From: Lentilactobacillus sp. Marseille-Q4993
GTDB lineage: Bacteria > Bacillota > Bacilli > Lactobacillales > Lactobacillaceae
Length of the DNA: 33,051 nt
Assembly (NCBI RefSeq): GCF_951230165.1
Contig: NZ_CATNVB010000027.1
Location: 1-33,051 of the forward strand
Direction of reading: 5' to 3'
The translations under genes and the position numbers were made by a program. Below are positions 23,644 through 32,835 of the stretch, piece after piece. Numbering within the stretch: the stretch's first letter is position 1; every line of letters begins with the position of its first letter. The notes beneath the pieces were generated by a model. It was not told where the DNA came from and searched no databases. It saw only the letters and a list, made by a program, of their open reading frames with translations.

Positions 23644-26600
23644 ATTATACAGCCGATCAAGAAAAAGCGATAACTGAGCGCCCCCAAGGCAACATTCTGG
23701 TTTCTGCTTCTGCGGGCTCAGGGAAAACTAGGGTCTTAGTTGACCGAATTATTAATCTAATCGGAAACCATAACGTGAATGTTGACCAGTTATTAGTGGT
23801 TACATTTACCAATGCGGCCGCCAAGGAAATGCGGGAAAGATTAGCCAGTTCACTGCGAGAAAAGTACAACGAAGCTAGTGATTCCGCAGAAAAATCACGG
23901 TTATTAACCCAGATTCAAAAAGTTAATATTGCGGATATTACCACGATGGATTCCTTTTGTCAGAAGTTGGTTAGCCGATACTACTACGTTTTGGGAATTG
24001 ATCCTAACTTTAGAATCTTGGCTGATACGACTGAAATGGAACTGTTACGCGAACAGGTTTGGGATGATGTGAGAGAAGAGCTGTACCTCAATGATGATGA
24101 TGGTTCTTTTGCGGCCTTAACGGAAAACTTTAGTAATGACCGAAGCGATGATGGTTTAACTGAGTTGATTTTTAAGATGAATGATTTTGCTGGGGTTAAT
24201 GATGATCCAGAGAAGTGGCTTCAGAGCGCAGCTGATTATTATGAGCTAGACAACGAGGAGATTGCTAAGAGTAGTTTCTTTAAACAGAAAATCCTTCCTG
24301 ATATTTTGAGAAAACTAGAAAACCTGATGTCGCAATTAAAGTTGGCAAAGTCACTCTCTGAAGATGGCCAGAATGATAAGGATATTATCTTCTTTGCTGA
24401 CCAAATCAAACTGGTTGAAGATTTAGGAGCTACATTACCTAGCTTGAGTTTTGATGAAATGAGAACGAGGCTGACCGACTTTAAATTAGGTAGAGCTCCA
24501 GCAATGAGCAAAAAGAACTCCGAACCTGAACAAATTGATATTCACAAGCGGTCACTGGATGTTTTGGGAGAGGCAAAAAAAGTTATTTCTAAGTATATTC
24601 TTCCTAGCTACTTCACTCTCAATGAAGATGACGCAAACCGAATCATGCAACTTTCAAAGAAACGCATCACCAAATTGATCAGTGTGGTCTTTGATTTCCG
24701 GCAAGCATACTCCAAGGAAAAACAGCGCCGTCATTTGATGGAGTTTAACGATATTGAGCATGCGGCTTATGACTTGCTGACTAGTACTGATGAGAAGGCA
24801 ATCAAGGTTCAGGAGCGAATCAAGAGTCAGTATACTGAGATAATGACGGATGAGTATCAGGATAATAACCGGCTTCAAGATGCAATATTGAACCAAATCG
24901 CAAACCAGAACCGATTTATGGTGGGTGATGTGAAACAGTCGATTTACCGGTTTAGATTAGCAGACCCAACGATGTTTGTTGATAAACAGAATAGCTATGG
25001 GGATGCAACTAACGATAACGAGCTTATTACGCTGGCCGAAAACTTCCGGTCTACGGAGAATATCGCTAACTTTGCTAACTTGATATTTAATCAGGTGATG
25101 GATGAAGAACTTGGGGCGCTGAATTATCATGACCAGGCGCAACTTAAGTTTGGGGCAGAGTATTATCCAAAGGATTTAAACAGCCAAATTGAGGTAATGA
25201 TCTATTCGCCTGACGAAGGAACAAAGCAACCAGTCAATGAGGACGAGGATGCGATTGAAGAGTCTAATGATGGCGAAGTTATAATGATTGCGCAGAAGAT
25301 TCGAGAGCTAGTCGATAATCAAGAGCTGATTTATGATCGGGACTCTAAGCAGACCCGACCAATTCAGTATGGTGATATTGCGGTAATTTCTCCTACTAGG
25401 GGAAATGATTTGATGATCCTGGATCAGTTTGGTAGCTATTCGATTCCGGTTGTAGTTAACGGAGCAAGCAGCTACTTTAAGACGACGGAAATTCAGATTA
25501 TGATGTCGCTACTTTCAATAATTGATAACCCGTACCAGGATATCCCCTTGGTTTCCGTTTTGAGGTCACCAATCGTGGGGCTTGATGAGAATGAACTAGC
25601 GTACTTGAGAATCAATAAGAATACTGGTGATTATTTTCAAGCGGTTCTGGACTTTTATAACCAACATGATTACGTCGAATCAAGTCAATATGCTGAGCGG
25701 TTGTATCCTAAAATCGAAACTTTTCTGAAACAACTGGATCACTTTAAGAATATTGCCCAACAGGATGGAATCGTTGATTTGATTTGGGCGATCTATAATG
25801 AAACTGGATTTTTGGATTACGTTGGTGGGATGCCATCAGGTCACCAGCGACAGGTCAATTTGCATGCCTTGTACGAAAGAGCAGCGGACTATGAGAACAG
25901 TGGTTTTAAAGGCTTGTTTAGATTTGTTCAGTTCATTAACAAGATGCAACAGCGTGATGAAGACCTTGAGAGCGCTGACGCCACCACGACGGAGGATGCG
26001 GTTCACGTAATGACGATTCATGGTAGTAAGGGGCTACAATTCCCGGTCGTCTTTTTGGGCGGAATGTCTAGGAGATTCAATAAAAGGGACTTAACTGGGA
26101 AATACATCATGAATGACCAATTTGGAATTGGGATATCCTATTTAGAAAACGACACGAGAATGATATTTGATCCCCTTCAAAAACCAGTTATAAAGTCGGT
26201 TACTAATAACGCTAGTTTGAGTGAGGAAATGCGAAAGCTTTATGTAGCGATTACCCGGGCGGAGCAGCGGCTTTACGTTGCTGGCCATTCAAATGCCAAC
26301 AAACCGGTAATAATTGATGATTTGATTGAGAAATGGCGTTCCGTGGTTGATCCAACCCAACTAGTAATTCCGCTCTCGGCAAGGGAAAACAGTAGCACAT
26401 ATATGGATTGGATTGGCGCCGCAATTGCTCGGCATCCGGCCGTTACGGAAGCATATGGATATGAACAAGACCGAAAGTTCTTAGCTGATGATAAGGCTAA
26501 ATTTAGTCTAACTTTGAAAACTGAGAGTGATATCAAGAAAAAAGCGACCGAATTGCTTGGACAACAAGTGGAGACTAGCAATTGGGTAGAGGATACGCTG

Positions 26601-27398
26601 GCAGCTAGTCTGAATGTTGACAAACTCGATAATGAAATGAATCAGGCTCAAATTGACAGGGTATTAACTTTTAAATATCCCTTCCAAGCAGCAACTCAGA
26701 CTACGGCCTACCAATCAGTTTCTGAAATTAAGCGAGCATTTGACGATTCGGATAATTTGCGGATGGCCGCAAACCCAAGCTTGAAAATTGGTGACAGTCT
26801 TCATGCTAATAGGGTGTTAAGCAGTAGTTTGCCAACGCCAAAATTCATGCAACAGGAAACGGGTAGAAAACCACAACCAACTGAAATTGGAACGGCGACC
26901 CATTTGCTGCTCCAGCAGATTGCAATTGATCATAAGCCGACTGAAGATGACTTTCAGGAGTTGCTAGCTAAGCTGGTCAAGCAGGGGGCGATCGAAGAAT
27001 CTGTTGCCCAATACATTGATATTCAGGATGCTGTTGCTTTCTTCGATACGGAAGTTGGGCAACGGGTAATTGCTAATCCAACTAATACGTTCCGTGAAGT
27101 TCCGTTTTCGTTATTGATTCCAGCGGACCGAATTTTCGTTGACCTTCAGGGTGATTCAGACCAAAAACTACTGATTCACGGAATTATCGATGGCTATGTG
27201 ATTGCTGACGATGGGGTTTATCTGTTTGACTATAAGACGGACCATATTACTCCCAAACACGGGGTGGAGGATGTTGTTGATCGTTATCGTGGTCAAATCA
27301 ACCTGTATGCTTTGGCTTTGGAGAACATCCTTAGTAGCCAAATTACTAATAAGTCGTTATACCTAATTTCTAAGCATGAATTGATAAGTATCGATTAA
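23640..27398 (+). CDS. rexA: ATP-dependent helicase/nuclease subunit A (AddA/RexA)
   Basis: The 1,252-residue protein is a UvrD/Rep-type helicase with a C-terminal nuclease domain. Visible motifs are Walker A SASAGSGKTRVLVDR (about 17-31), VVTFTNAAAKEMRERL, the Walker B region MTDEYQDNN, GDVKQSIYRFRLADP, VMTIHGSKGLQFPVVFLGG, RKLYVAITRAEQRLYVAG and the nuclease motif YLFDYKTDHI near the end. It unwinds and degrades broken DNA ends together with AddB. ATG 23640 overlaps the addB stop (ATGA) and follows AAGGAGG, so translation is coupled. The order addB-addA and the overlap are usual for the pair in Firmicutes. Confidence 0.97.
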   Translation: MNYTADQEKAITERPQGNILVSASAGSGKTRVLVDRIINLIGNHNVNVDQLLVVTFTNAAAKEMRERLASSLREKYNEASDSAEKSRLLTQIQKVNIADITTMDSFCQKLVSRYYYVLGIDPNFRILADTTEMELLREQVWDDVREELYLNDDDGSFAALTENFSNDRSDDGLTELIFKMNDFAGVNDDPEKWLQSAADYYELDNEEIAKSSFFKQKILPDILRKLENLMSQLKLAKSLSEDGQNDKDIIFFADQIKLVEDLGATLPSLSFDEMRTRLTDFKLGRAPAMSKKNSEPEQIDIHKRSLDVLGEAKKVISKYILPSYFTLNEDDANRIMQLSKKRITKLISVVFDFRQAYSKEKQRRHLMEFNDIEHAAYDLLTSTDEKAIKVQERIKSQYTEIMTDEYQDNNRLQDAILNQIANQNRFMVGDVKQSIYRFRLADPTMFVDKQNSYGDATNDNELITLAENFRSTENIANFANLIFNQVMDEELGALNYHDQAQLKFGAEYYPKDLNSQIEVMIYSPDEGTKQPVNEDEDAIEESNDGEVIMIAQKIRELVDNQELIYDRDSKQTRPIQYGDIAVISPTRGNDLMILDQFGSYSIPVVVNGASSYFKTTEIQIMMSLLSIIDNPYQDIPLVSVLRSPIVGLDENELAYLRINKNTGDYFQAVLDFYNQHDYVESSQYAERLYPKIETFLKQLDHFKNIAQQDGIVDLIWAIYNETGFLDYVGGMPSGHQRQVNLHALYERAADYENSGFKGLFRFVQFINKMQQRDEDLESADATTTEDAVHVMTIHGSKGLQFPVVFLGGMSRRFNKRDLTGKYIMNDQFGIGISYLENDTRMIFDPLQKPVIKSVTNNASLSEEMRKLYVAITRAEQRLYVAGHSNANKPVIIDDLIEKWRSVVDPTQLVIPLSARENSSTYMDWIGAAIARHPAVTEAYGYEQDRKFLADDKAKFSLTLKTESDIKKKATELLGQQVETSNWVEDTLAASLNVDKLDNEMNQAQIDRVLTFKYPFQAATQTTAYQSVSEIKRAFDDSDNLRMAANPSLKIGDSLHANRVLSSSLPTPKFMQQETGRKPQPTEIGTATHLLLQQIAIDHKPTEDDFQELLAKLVKQGAIEESVAQYIDIQDAVAFFDTEVGQRVIANPTNTFREVPFSLLIPADRIFVDLQGDSDQKLLIHGIIDGYVIADDGVYLFDYKTDHITPKHGVEDVVDRYRGQINLYALALENILSSQITNKSLYLISKHELISID

Positions 27399-27481
27399 GG
27401 GCACTATGTGATAATTTATCTATTTGATGAAATGCGTTATTATCTAGTTAATGCTTTTAAATAATTTAAGGTGAATGACGG

Positions 27482-28063
27482 ATGAAGAAAAAAATACTCG
27501 CCGTTATTGCGACGCTCAGTTTGATTGTGCTTTCCGCATGTTCAAGTCAGGGAAAAGCAAAAAATCAGAGTGATAATAATGGCCAACCGAGAACTGAACA
27601 AAAACAAGAAGCTCAGTCCCCACAAATAAATTGGACAAAACCGTCTGAGGATAAGCCATACCCGAAAATTACTCCTAATAGTGGGCGGTATCTGCGAGTT
27701 TCAATAGCTCAGCAAAGAGTATTTGTAATGAGCCATGATAATAATGTTCTGTACACGATGTATGCATCAACTGGGAAAAACGACTCAACTCCAAAAGGAA
27801 GCTTTCAAATTCAGCCAGAACATGGTAACTTTTTCTATAACCAATCTTCTGGTGAGGGTGCAAAGTACTGGACTTCGTTTAAGGATCACGGAATTTATCT
27901 ATTTCATACGGTCCCGACTGACGAATATGGCCGGTTTATTAAATCGGAAGCTAGACAGCTTGGTAAGGAAGCTAACTCTCATGGGTGCGTTCGGTTATCG
28001 ATTCCAGATGCAAAGTGGATCAATCGAGCAGTACCAGTAGGGACAAAAGTTATTATTAGTTAG
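27482..28063 (+). CDS. Lipoprotein L,D-transpeptidase (YkuD family)
   Basis: The 193-residue protein begins with a lipoprotein signal peptide (MKKKILAVIATLSLIVLSAC, lipobox LSAC, lipid-modified Cys20). A short polar linker follows to about residue 60, then a YkuD catalytic domain: strands RYLRVSIAQQRVFVMS, the YASTGKNDSTPKGSFQIQ region, the LFHTVP histidine, and the SHGCVRLS motif with the catalytic Cys. Such enzymes cross-link peptidoglycan at L,D positions or attach proteins to it. AAGGTG precedes ATG 27482. The next gene begins ten bases downstream, so both may be co-transcribed, though their tasks are unrelated as far as I can see. Confidence 0.9.
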   Translation: MKKKILAVIATLSLIVLSACSSQGKAKNQSDNNGQPRTEQKQEAQSPQINWTKPSEDKPYPKITPNSGRYLRVSIAQQRVFVMSHDNNVLYTMYASTGKNDSTPKGSFQIQPEHGNFFYNQSSGEGAKYWTSFKDHGIYLFHTVPTDEYGRFIKSEARQLGKEANSHGCVRLSIPDAKWINRAVPVGTKVIIS

Positions 28064-28073
28064 GAGAGGTTTT

Positions 28074-29219
28074 ATGGTTAAGTTCAATACGTTGTTAGTC
28101 CGCGGCGGTGCGGTCGATGATAACAACACTGGGGCGGTTAATGTCCCAATTTACAATTCATCAACTTATCGTTACCCTCACTTGGGAGACCAAGTAGAGT
28201 ACGATTATGAACGGTCGGGAAACCCGACTAGAGCAGCGGTTGAAAAGGTCTGTGCTGAGCTAGAAAACGGTGACCGTGGATTTGCATTCTCTAGTGGGAT
28301 GGCAGCGATTCATGCAGCCCTAGCTCTTTTTAAGCCAGGTGACCATATCCTTATTGGGGATAATATTTATGGTGGTACGTTTAGACTAATTAATGACTTT
28401 CTTAAGCCCCGTGGTGTTGAATTTACTGAGGTCGATACAACTAGTCCGGATGAAGTAGAGGAAGCAATTCAGGACAATACTAAGGCAATTTATTTTGAAA
28501 CATTGACTAACCCGCTACTTAGAGTTTCTAGTGTGAAGGATATTGCTGCGGTTGCCCATGAAAATGGTTTGTTGACCATCGTGGATAATACGTTCTTATC
28601 ACCTTACTTACAACAACCGCTTAACTTGGGTGCTGACGTGGTCGTTCATTCTGCTACCAAATATTTGGGTGGCCATTCAGATTTCGTTGCCGGAATCGTT
28701 GTCACTAAGACACCTGAGCTTAGTAAGCAAATTTACGATGTTCAAAATACGATTGGTGCGGTGTTGGCTCCCCAAGAAGCTAACTTATTAAGACGAGGAA
28801 TCCAAACTCTAAATTTGAGAATGGATCGTCATCTTAGTAATACTCAAAGAATCATTGAATACTTAGAAACTAGTTCAAAGGTTGCTAAAATCAATTATCC
28901 AACTGTTGATAAAGAGTCTGCTGATTATCAAATCGTTGAAGATGAAACAAATGGGGCTGGTGGCGTTCTTTCGTTTGAGCTCAAAGAAGGACTCGATGTT
29001 AAGAAGTTCGTCAATAATCTTCATCTGTTTATCCTTGCGGTTTCACTTGGAGCGGCTGAAAGTTTGATTGAAGTACCTGCCTTCATGTCTCACTTTGAAA
29101 TTCCAAAGCCTGAACGGCTTGAAATGGGAATCAAGGATGAATTGATTCGGGTTTCAGTTGGCTTGGAAGATGCTGATGATTTGATTGCGGATTTGGAACA
29201 AGCGTTCAAACTGATATAA
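28074..29219 (+). CDS. Cys/Met metabolism PLP enzyme (cystathionine beta/gamma-lyase or gamma-synthase type)
   Basis: The 381-residue enzyme of the transsulfuration family shows VPIYNSSTYRYP, YDYERSGNPTRAAVE, FSSGMAAIHAAL, the TNPLLR strand and the PLP-lysine site SATKYLGGHSD with Lys196. The C-terminal SLGAAESLIEVPAFMSH and IRVSVGLED are family hallmarks. It is either a cystathionine beta-lyase, gamma-lyase or gamma-synthase; these cannot be separated by eye, and beta-lyase is a common assignment in lactobacilli. AGGAGAGG lies five bases before ATG 28074. No T-box or SAM riboswitch is upstream, and the gene seems to share the transcript of the L,D-transpeptidase. Confidence 0.9.
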   Translation: MVKFNTLLVRGGAVDDNNTGAVNVPIYNSSTYRYPHLGDQVEYDYERSGNPTRAAVEKVCAELENGDRGFAFSSGMAAIHAALALFKPGDHILIGDNIYGGTFRLINDFLKPRGVEFTEVDTTSPDEVEEAIQDNTKAIYFETLTNPLLRVSSVKDIAAVAHENGLLTIVDNTFLSPYLQQPLNLGADVVVHSATKYLGGHSDFVAGIVVTKTPELSKQIYDVQNTIGAVLAPQEANLLRRGIQTLNLRMDRHLSNTQRIIEYLETSSKVAKINYPTVDKESADYQIVEDETNGAGGVLSFELKEGLDVKKFVNNLHLFILAVSLGAAESLIEVPAFMSHFEIPKPERLEMGIKDELIRVSVGLEDADDLIADLEQAFKLI

Positions 29220-29252
29220 AAAAACGGATTCCAAAATGGAATCCGTTTTTTG
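29218..29252. terminator. Terminator between convergent PLP-enzyme and hydrolase genes
   Basis: A perfect stem AAAAAACGGATTCC / GGAATCCGTTTTTT with loop AAAAT is flanked by A and T runs, so it can act in both directions. Confidence 0.9.
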
Positions 29253-29258
29253 TTTGGG

Positions 29259-30050
29259 CTAATTTAGATATTTATCGAAAAAGGCAAGGGTTGAACCAAT
29301 CGCATCATCGAAGTAGGCATTCCCGTGACGGCCACCTGCCAGCGTCATTATCTCAGTTGGGACATTGAACGCAGTGGCCTGGGCGAAGATATCAAACACA
29401 CCGCTCATTGGGACTAGTTCATTTAACGAATTAGCAATCATCATTGGCCCAGTAGTGGTGTCGATGCGGTATGCCGGGGATGCCTGCTTTAGTTTGGCAG
29501 TATCTCCGCCTACGTAATTCAAGACAAACCACTTGTAATAGGGGTCATTTGAACCATCCTGATCGATTTTGTCACTAGGAGTATTTGGGTCAGGGGCATC
29601 TTTCTTGGATGCAACGATGTTTTGATGCTGAGCGATCCATTTATCTAGGTCAATGATTCCCGACCATGATGCAATTGGGATATGGCGGTTGATTGCAAGT
29701 TCGATTGCTAAATTCCCGCCAGCGGACATACCCAGTGCCCCGATTCGTGCCTTATCAAATTGATAATCACTGGCCACTATCCAGTCGTACACGGTCAGTA
29801 CGTCCTCTTGGGCAGCTGGATAAAGATAGTCGGGGGCAAGTCGATAATTTGGAACGAAGACGAAATAACCCTTGTTACTAAGATATTCCGCAATTGTAGC
29901 CTGCTTTTTCTTATCTCCTTGATACCACCCGCCACCATGAATGAGGATAATTGCCTGCTGATTTGCAGTTTCTACGTTGGGTTCGTACACGTCTAGAGTT
30001 TGTCCTGTTTTTGAATCGTAGATGATATCGTTGGTAATGTTTGCTGCCAT
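29259..30050 (-). CDS. Alpha/beta hydrolase (esterase, BD-FAE/HSL type)
   Basis: The 263-residue protein has the oxyanion motif ILIHGGGWYQGDK, the FVPNYRLAPDYLYPAAQEDV segment, the nucleophile elbow GALGMSAGGNLAIE, an acid residue region around NSLNELVPMSG and a late His in AGGRHGNAYF. This is the layout of bacterial carboxylesterases of the hormone-sensitive-lipase or BD-FAE groups; natural substrate unknown. It has no signal peptide and is probably cytoplasmic. ATG 30050 is chosen because GGGGAG is well placed before it; a GTG at 30059 would lie too near the ribosome binding site. Confidence 0.87.
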   Translation of the reverse strand: MAANITNDIIYDSKTGQTLDVYEPNVETANQQAIILIHGGGWYQGDKKKQATIAEYLSNKGYFVFVPNYRLAPDYLYPAAQEDVLTVYDWIVASDYQFDKARIGALGMSAGGNLAIELAINRHIPIASWSGIIDLDKWIAQHQNIVASKKDAPDPNTPSDKIDQDGSNDPYYKWFVLNYVGGDTAKLKQASPAYRIDTTTGPMMIANSLNELVPMSGVFDIFAQATAFNVPTEIMTLAGGRHGNAYFDDAIGSTLAFFDKYLN

Positions 30051-30107
30051 TGTTATCACTCCCCGTATTTGTTAGAGCCATTATATTGCCAAACGTAAAA
30101 AAATGCA

Positions 30108-30132
30108 GAAAAAAAGACCGCCGTGGCGATCT
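30108..30132 (-). terminator. Terminator of the small membrane protein gene
   Basis: On the minus strand GATCGC / GCGGTC with loop CACG (30132-30117) is followed by seven T residues. Confidence 0.7.
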
Positions 30133-30135
30133 AGA

Positions 30136-30327
30136 TTATGATACGAACGTTAGAGTAACGAAAATCACCAACATAATAGCAATAATTGCCGAAATAGCGA
30201 TCGATGATTTTGTCCAGAAACGTTGATTTAGTTTGGCTAGTAAAAACATAACTGCTAGCAAAAAAACGGTGCCAATCCCGTACATAATTAGTAGGGCCAA
30301 GCGGACATGAAGATCAGATTGAAGCAT
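30136..30327 (-). CDS. Small two-helix membrane protein of unknown function
   Basis: This 63-residue protein has two clear membrane helices (LALLIMYGIGTVFLLAVMFLL and a C-terminal IAISAIIAIMLVIFVTLTFV) joined by a short basic loop LAKLNQRFWTKSS. ATG 30327 is favoured because GAGGTGA lies about seven bases upstream; ATG 30333 is in frame but directly touches the ribosome binding site. It has its own terminator at 30108-30132, which supports a real transcript. I do not recognise the family. Confidence 0.6.
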   Translation of the reverse strand: MLQSDLHVRLALLIMYGIGTVFLLAVMFLLAKLNQRFWTKSSIAISAIIAIMLVIFVTLTFVS

Positions 30328-30368
30328 GTTCATTCACCTCTACATGGATTCTAACCAATAACGGTAGA

Positions 30369-30902
30369 TTAATCAATTAGTAGTTGGTACGCGAACCGTG
30401 GGGTTTGTTTGCCTGGCTTTTCTTCCATGTATATAACGCCACGCTTTTCAAACCCATTTTGCTTGATAACCTTTTGCATTCCTAGGTTATCTGGGTGAGT
30501 ATCAATTCGGATATCTTTATAGCCAAGAACACTGGAAATAGTGATTAGACCAGTCATCATTTTTTCTGATAGGTGTTGCCCTCTGAAACCAGATGACATG
30601 GCAATTCTATGGATTGCGGTGTAGCGTGCTTCCACCCCGTTGACCCAGTCGCCATCATGGATGTTAAGGTAGTTAATATCTAATCCTTGGTGTAGTGCGG
30701 CTGTGGCGGCGATTTTGCCGTCGATTATCAATACGTAGGTAATACCGAATTTAAGGTCTTTTTCAAGGTCCTCTTCGGTTGGGTATCCGTCCTGCCACTG
30801 ATCAATTCCTTGATCCTTCAGGAATCCCTTTGCGTCAGCGATAATCTTTTTGATCTCTGGCAGGTCGTTGTTGTTTGCTTGCCGTAAGTATGTTGTTGTC
30901 AT
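30369..30902 (-). CDS. GNAT-family N-acetyltransferase
   Basis: The 177-residue protein has the GNAT core: YVLIIDGKIAATAALHQG (strands 4-5 region), IHRIAMSSGFRGQHLSEKMMTGLI (the acetyl-CoA loop R/Q-x-x-G-x-A form is here RGQHLS), and IRIDTHPDNLGMQKVIKQNGFEKRGVIYME (the C-terminal acetyl-CoA-binding part). The acetyl acceptor is unknown. ATG 30902 follows GGGGTG by about ten bases; an upstream in-frame ATG at 30956 would add a hydrophobic stretch that does not belong to the fold and lacks a ribosome binding site. Confidence 0.88.
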   Translation of the reverse strand: MTTTYLRQANNNDLPEIKKIIADAKGFLKDQGIDQWQDGYPTEEDLEKDLKFGITYVLIIDGKIAATAALHQGLDINYLNIHDGDWVNGVEARYTAIHRIAMSSGFRGQHLSEKMMTGLITISSVLGYKDIRIDTHPDNLGMQKVIKQNGFEKRGVIYMEEKPGKQTPRFAYQLLID

Positions 30903-31038
30903 TTGCTGGTAACACCCCTTTTTGAAATAACTAATTATAATCATTAGTAAAAACACATTTGAAAAGTATAAAGCAATTAGTTTTCAACTTCAACTATAAT
31001 ATAAAAATTTGAGCGTGTTAACTAAGGGATGTTTTTTG

Positions 31039-31104
31039 ATGGGCAGATATCCTTATTTGTATAGAAAAAAGGCTACGTCAACTTCTCTTTTGAAATTAAC
31101 ATAA
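31039..31104 (+). CDS. Possible 21-residue peptide
   Basis: The ATG at 31039 has AAGGGATG about eight bases upstream and a TATAAT -10 at 30995-31000, with no good -35. The peptide starts MGRYPYLYRKKA and is basic with three Tyr. No relatives are known to me; it may be chance. Confidence 0.25.
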   Translation: MGRYPYLYRKKATSTSLLKLT

Positions 31105-31139
31105 CCCTTTCGTATTGATGTTTATTTAGTTGTGAATGA

Positions 31140-31337
31140 CTATTCGCCATCCTTCTTATCCATAAAATCGTTTACCTTTTCAGCAGCCTTGTCCTTAACT
31201 TCTTCAGCTTTGTCCTTAGCTTGGCCTGCAAGATTTTCTACTTTACCCTTTAACTTCATGCTTTCGTCGTCGGTTGCTTCACCAGCGCCTTCTTTAACTT
31301 TGCCCTTTACTTGTTCGGCTTTGTTCTTTAAACTCAT
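31140..31337 (-). CDS. CsbD-family stress protein
   Basis: The 65-residue, Lys/Glu/Ala-rich hydrophilic protein has the CsbD motif start MSLKNKAEQVKGKVKEGAG, then KLKGKVENLAGQAKDKAEEV. CsbD proteins are abundant small stress proteins of unclear mechanism. ATG 31337 is preceded by AAAGGA; an upstream in-frame GTG at 31346 would only add three residues. The gene lies alone between an unassigned stretch and the thiolase gene. Confidence 0.88.
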   Translation of the reverse strand: MSLKNKAEQVKGKVKEGAGEATDDESMKLKGKVENLAGQAKDKAEEVKDKAAEKVNDFMDKKDGE

Positions 31338-31421
31338 TTGATCCACATCCTTTCTCTTTATACCCTTATGTTAACTAGTTTGTTATCAAAAGGTCAAAAA
31401 TAAAGATTGTGAATGTAATGG

Positions 31422-32588
31422 CTACAGCTTCTTGATTGCAATAGCTGCACCCATGCCACCGCCCATGCATAGTGAGGCAATGCCATAAGTTTTGTTAGTT
31501 AGATTTAAATTATTGATTAACGTTGAAACGATTCTGGCACCTGAATCACCTAACGGGTGACCAAGAGCTAAACCACCACCCAGAATGTTGAGTTTCGCAA
31601 AATCGATATGAAGATCACGAGCGACAGCAACAACTTGAGATGCAAAAGCTTCGTTGATTTCGAATAAGTCGATGTCACTAACTTCCATTTTTAAGTTATC
31701 TAGTAGTTTGCTAATGGCGTAGTAGGGAGCATAACCCATATAATTAGGGTCGGTTCCAACTTCTGTGTATCCAATTATTTCGGCCGTGGGTGTAGCGGCT
31801 GTATCAATGTCTGCCAGTTTCTCGTCCGTGGTGAGCAATAGGCCGGCCGCACCGTCGTTCAATCCGGCTGCGTTCCCTGCCGTCACCGTTCCGTTTTCTT
31901 TGAATACCGGTTTGAGACCAGCAAGTTTTTCTAAACTAGTGTCGAACCTAACTGATTCATCGGAGGTCATGTTCGTTCCCGCGATGTTAATTGGAATCAA
32001 TTCATCTTTAAATGATTCATCGTTGATAGCCTTTTTAGCTAGAACGTGGGATCGGAGGGCCAGTTCGTCTTGCTCCTCACGGGATACGTGGTACTTTGCC
32101 GCTACGTTTTCAGCTGTGATTCCCATGGGTTGGTTAGAGAATGCATCATCTAAACCATCCTTACTTAAGCCGTCTGCTAGGATTTGATTACCAAACTTGG
32201 TACCCTTTCTTCTATTGAGATCGTAGAACGGGACGTTTGACATACTTTCAGTTCCACCCGCAAGGATAAGCGAAGCCTCATTCAGTTGAAGAGCTGAGTG
32301 AGCTAGGTGGATAGCCTTCATACCAGAGCCACAAACCTGATTTACGGTGAATGCGGTTCTAGAATTTGGAATATTGCTGTTAATAAGAATCTGGCGGGCG
32401 GGGTTTTGACCATTTCCCGCTTGAATCGCATTGCCAAAGATAACTTGGTCTATTTGGTTTGGAGTTGTTTGGTTCAGTAACTCTTTGGCGACCGTAGTTC
32501 CAAGTTCAACTGCTGAAAATGAGCTAAGCTTTCCGTTGAGTTTGCCGATGGGGGTCCTCTTTGCATCGAGGATCAGCGTTTTAGCCAC
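31422..32588 (-). CDS. Acetyl-CoA C-acetyltransferase (thiolase)
   Basis: The 388-residue thiolase condenses two acetyl-CoA to acetoacetyl-CoA (first step towards mevalonate) or the reverse. Active-site motifs are NQVCGSGMKAI with nucleophile Cys86, the central NEAFASQVVA, the catalytic His in NILGGGLALGHPLGDSGARI, and the second Cys in SLCMGGGMGAA. The start is GTG 32588 with AAAGGGAG about eight bases upstream. It is transcribed alone; no mevalonate-pathway partner lies nearby in the window. An inverted repeat AGTGCT/AGCACT lies in its promoter region (about 32616-32643). Confidence 0.93.
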   Translation of the reverse strand: MAKTLILDAKRTPIGKLNGKLSSFSAVELGTTVAKELLNQTTPNQIDQVIFGNAIQAGNGQNPARQILINSNIPNSRTAFTVNQVCGSGMKAIHLAHSALQLNEASLILAGGTESMSNVPFYDLNRRKGTKFGNQILADGLSKDGLDDAFSNQPMGITAENVAAKYHVSREEQDELALRSHVLAKKAINDESFKDELIPINIAGTNMTSDESVRFDTSLEKLAGLKPVFKENGTVTAGNAAGLNDGAAGLLLTTDEKLADIDTAATPTAEIIGYTEVGTDPNYMGYAPYYAISKLLDNLKMEVSDIDLFEINEAFASQVVAVARDLHIDFAKLNILGGGLALGHPLGDSGARIVSTLINNLNLTNKTYGIASLCMGGGMGAAIAIKKL

Positions 32589-32713
32589 AATGATGACTCC
32601 CTTTCTATATATAGTGCTCAGTACAGTATACAGAGTTTAGCACTTTATTTGTTAGCTTTTGTTTTCTCCTTAACGGTAATTTACGATTATTTGAAAATAA
32701 ATTCAAAAAGTTG

Positions 32714-32742
32714 TTGACGTGGAGGTGAATAGCTAGTAATAT
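32714..32742 (+). promoter_or_regulatory. rRNA operon promoter P1
   Basis: TTGACG (32714-32719) and TAATAT (32737-32742) are 17 bases apart. The bases after it (TCGTTGCTTAA) recur after P2, as in tandem rRNA promoters. Confidence 0.65.
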
Positions 32743-32800
32743 TTAACTCGTTGCTTAACAGCGATGACCAAGATATACCAATTCAGATTAAAACTTCTTG

Positions 32801-32829
32801 TTGACATTTGAAATTGAGCGTTATATAAT
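32801..32829 (+). promoter_or_regulatory. rRNA operon promoter P2
   Basis: A perfect consensus promoter: TTGACA (32801-32806), 17 bases, TATAAT (32824-32829). Transcription should start near 32836. Confidence 0.85.
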
Positions 32830-32835
32830 AATTAT

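Noticed and set aside
27399-28080. T-box or SAM riboswitch controlling the PLP enzyme
   Set aside because: The gene is ten bases behind the L,D-transpeptidase gene and no T-box (GGTGG-type) or SAM core is seen upstream of either.
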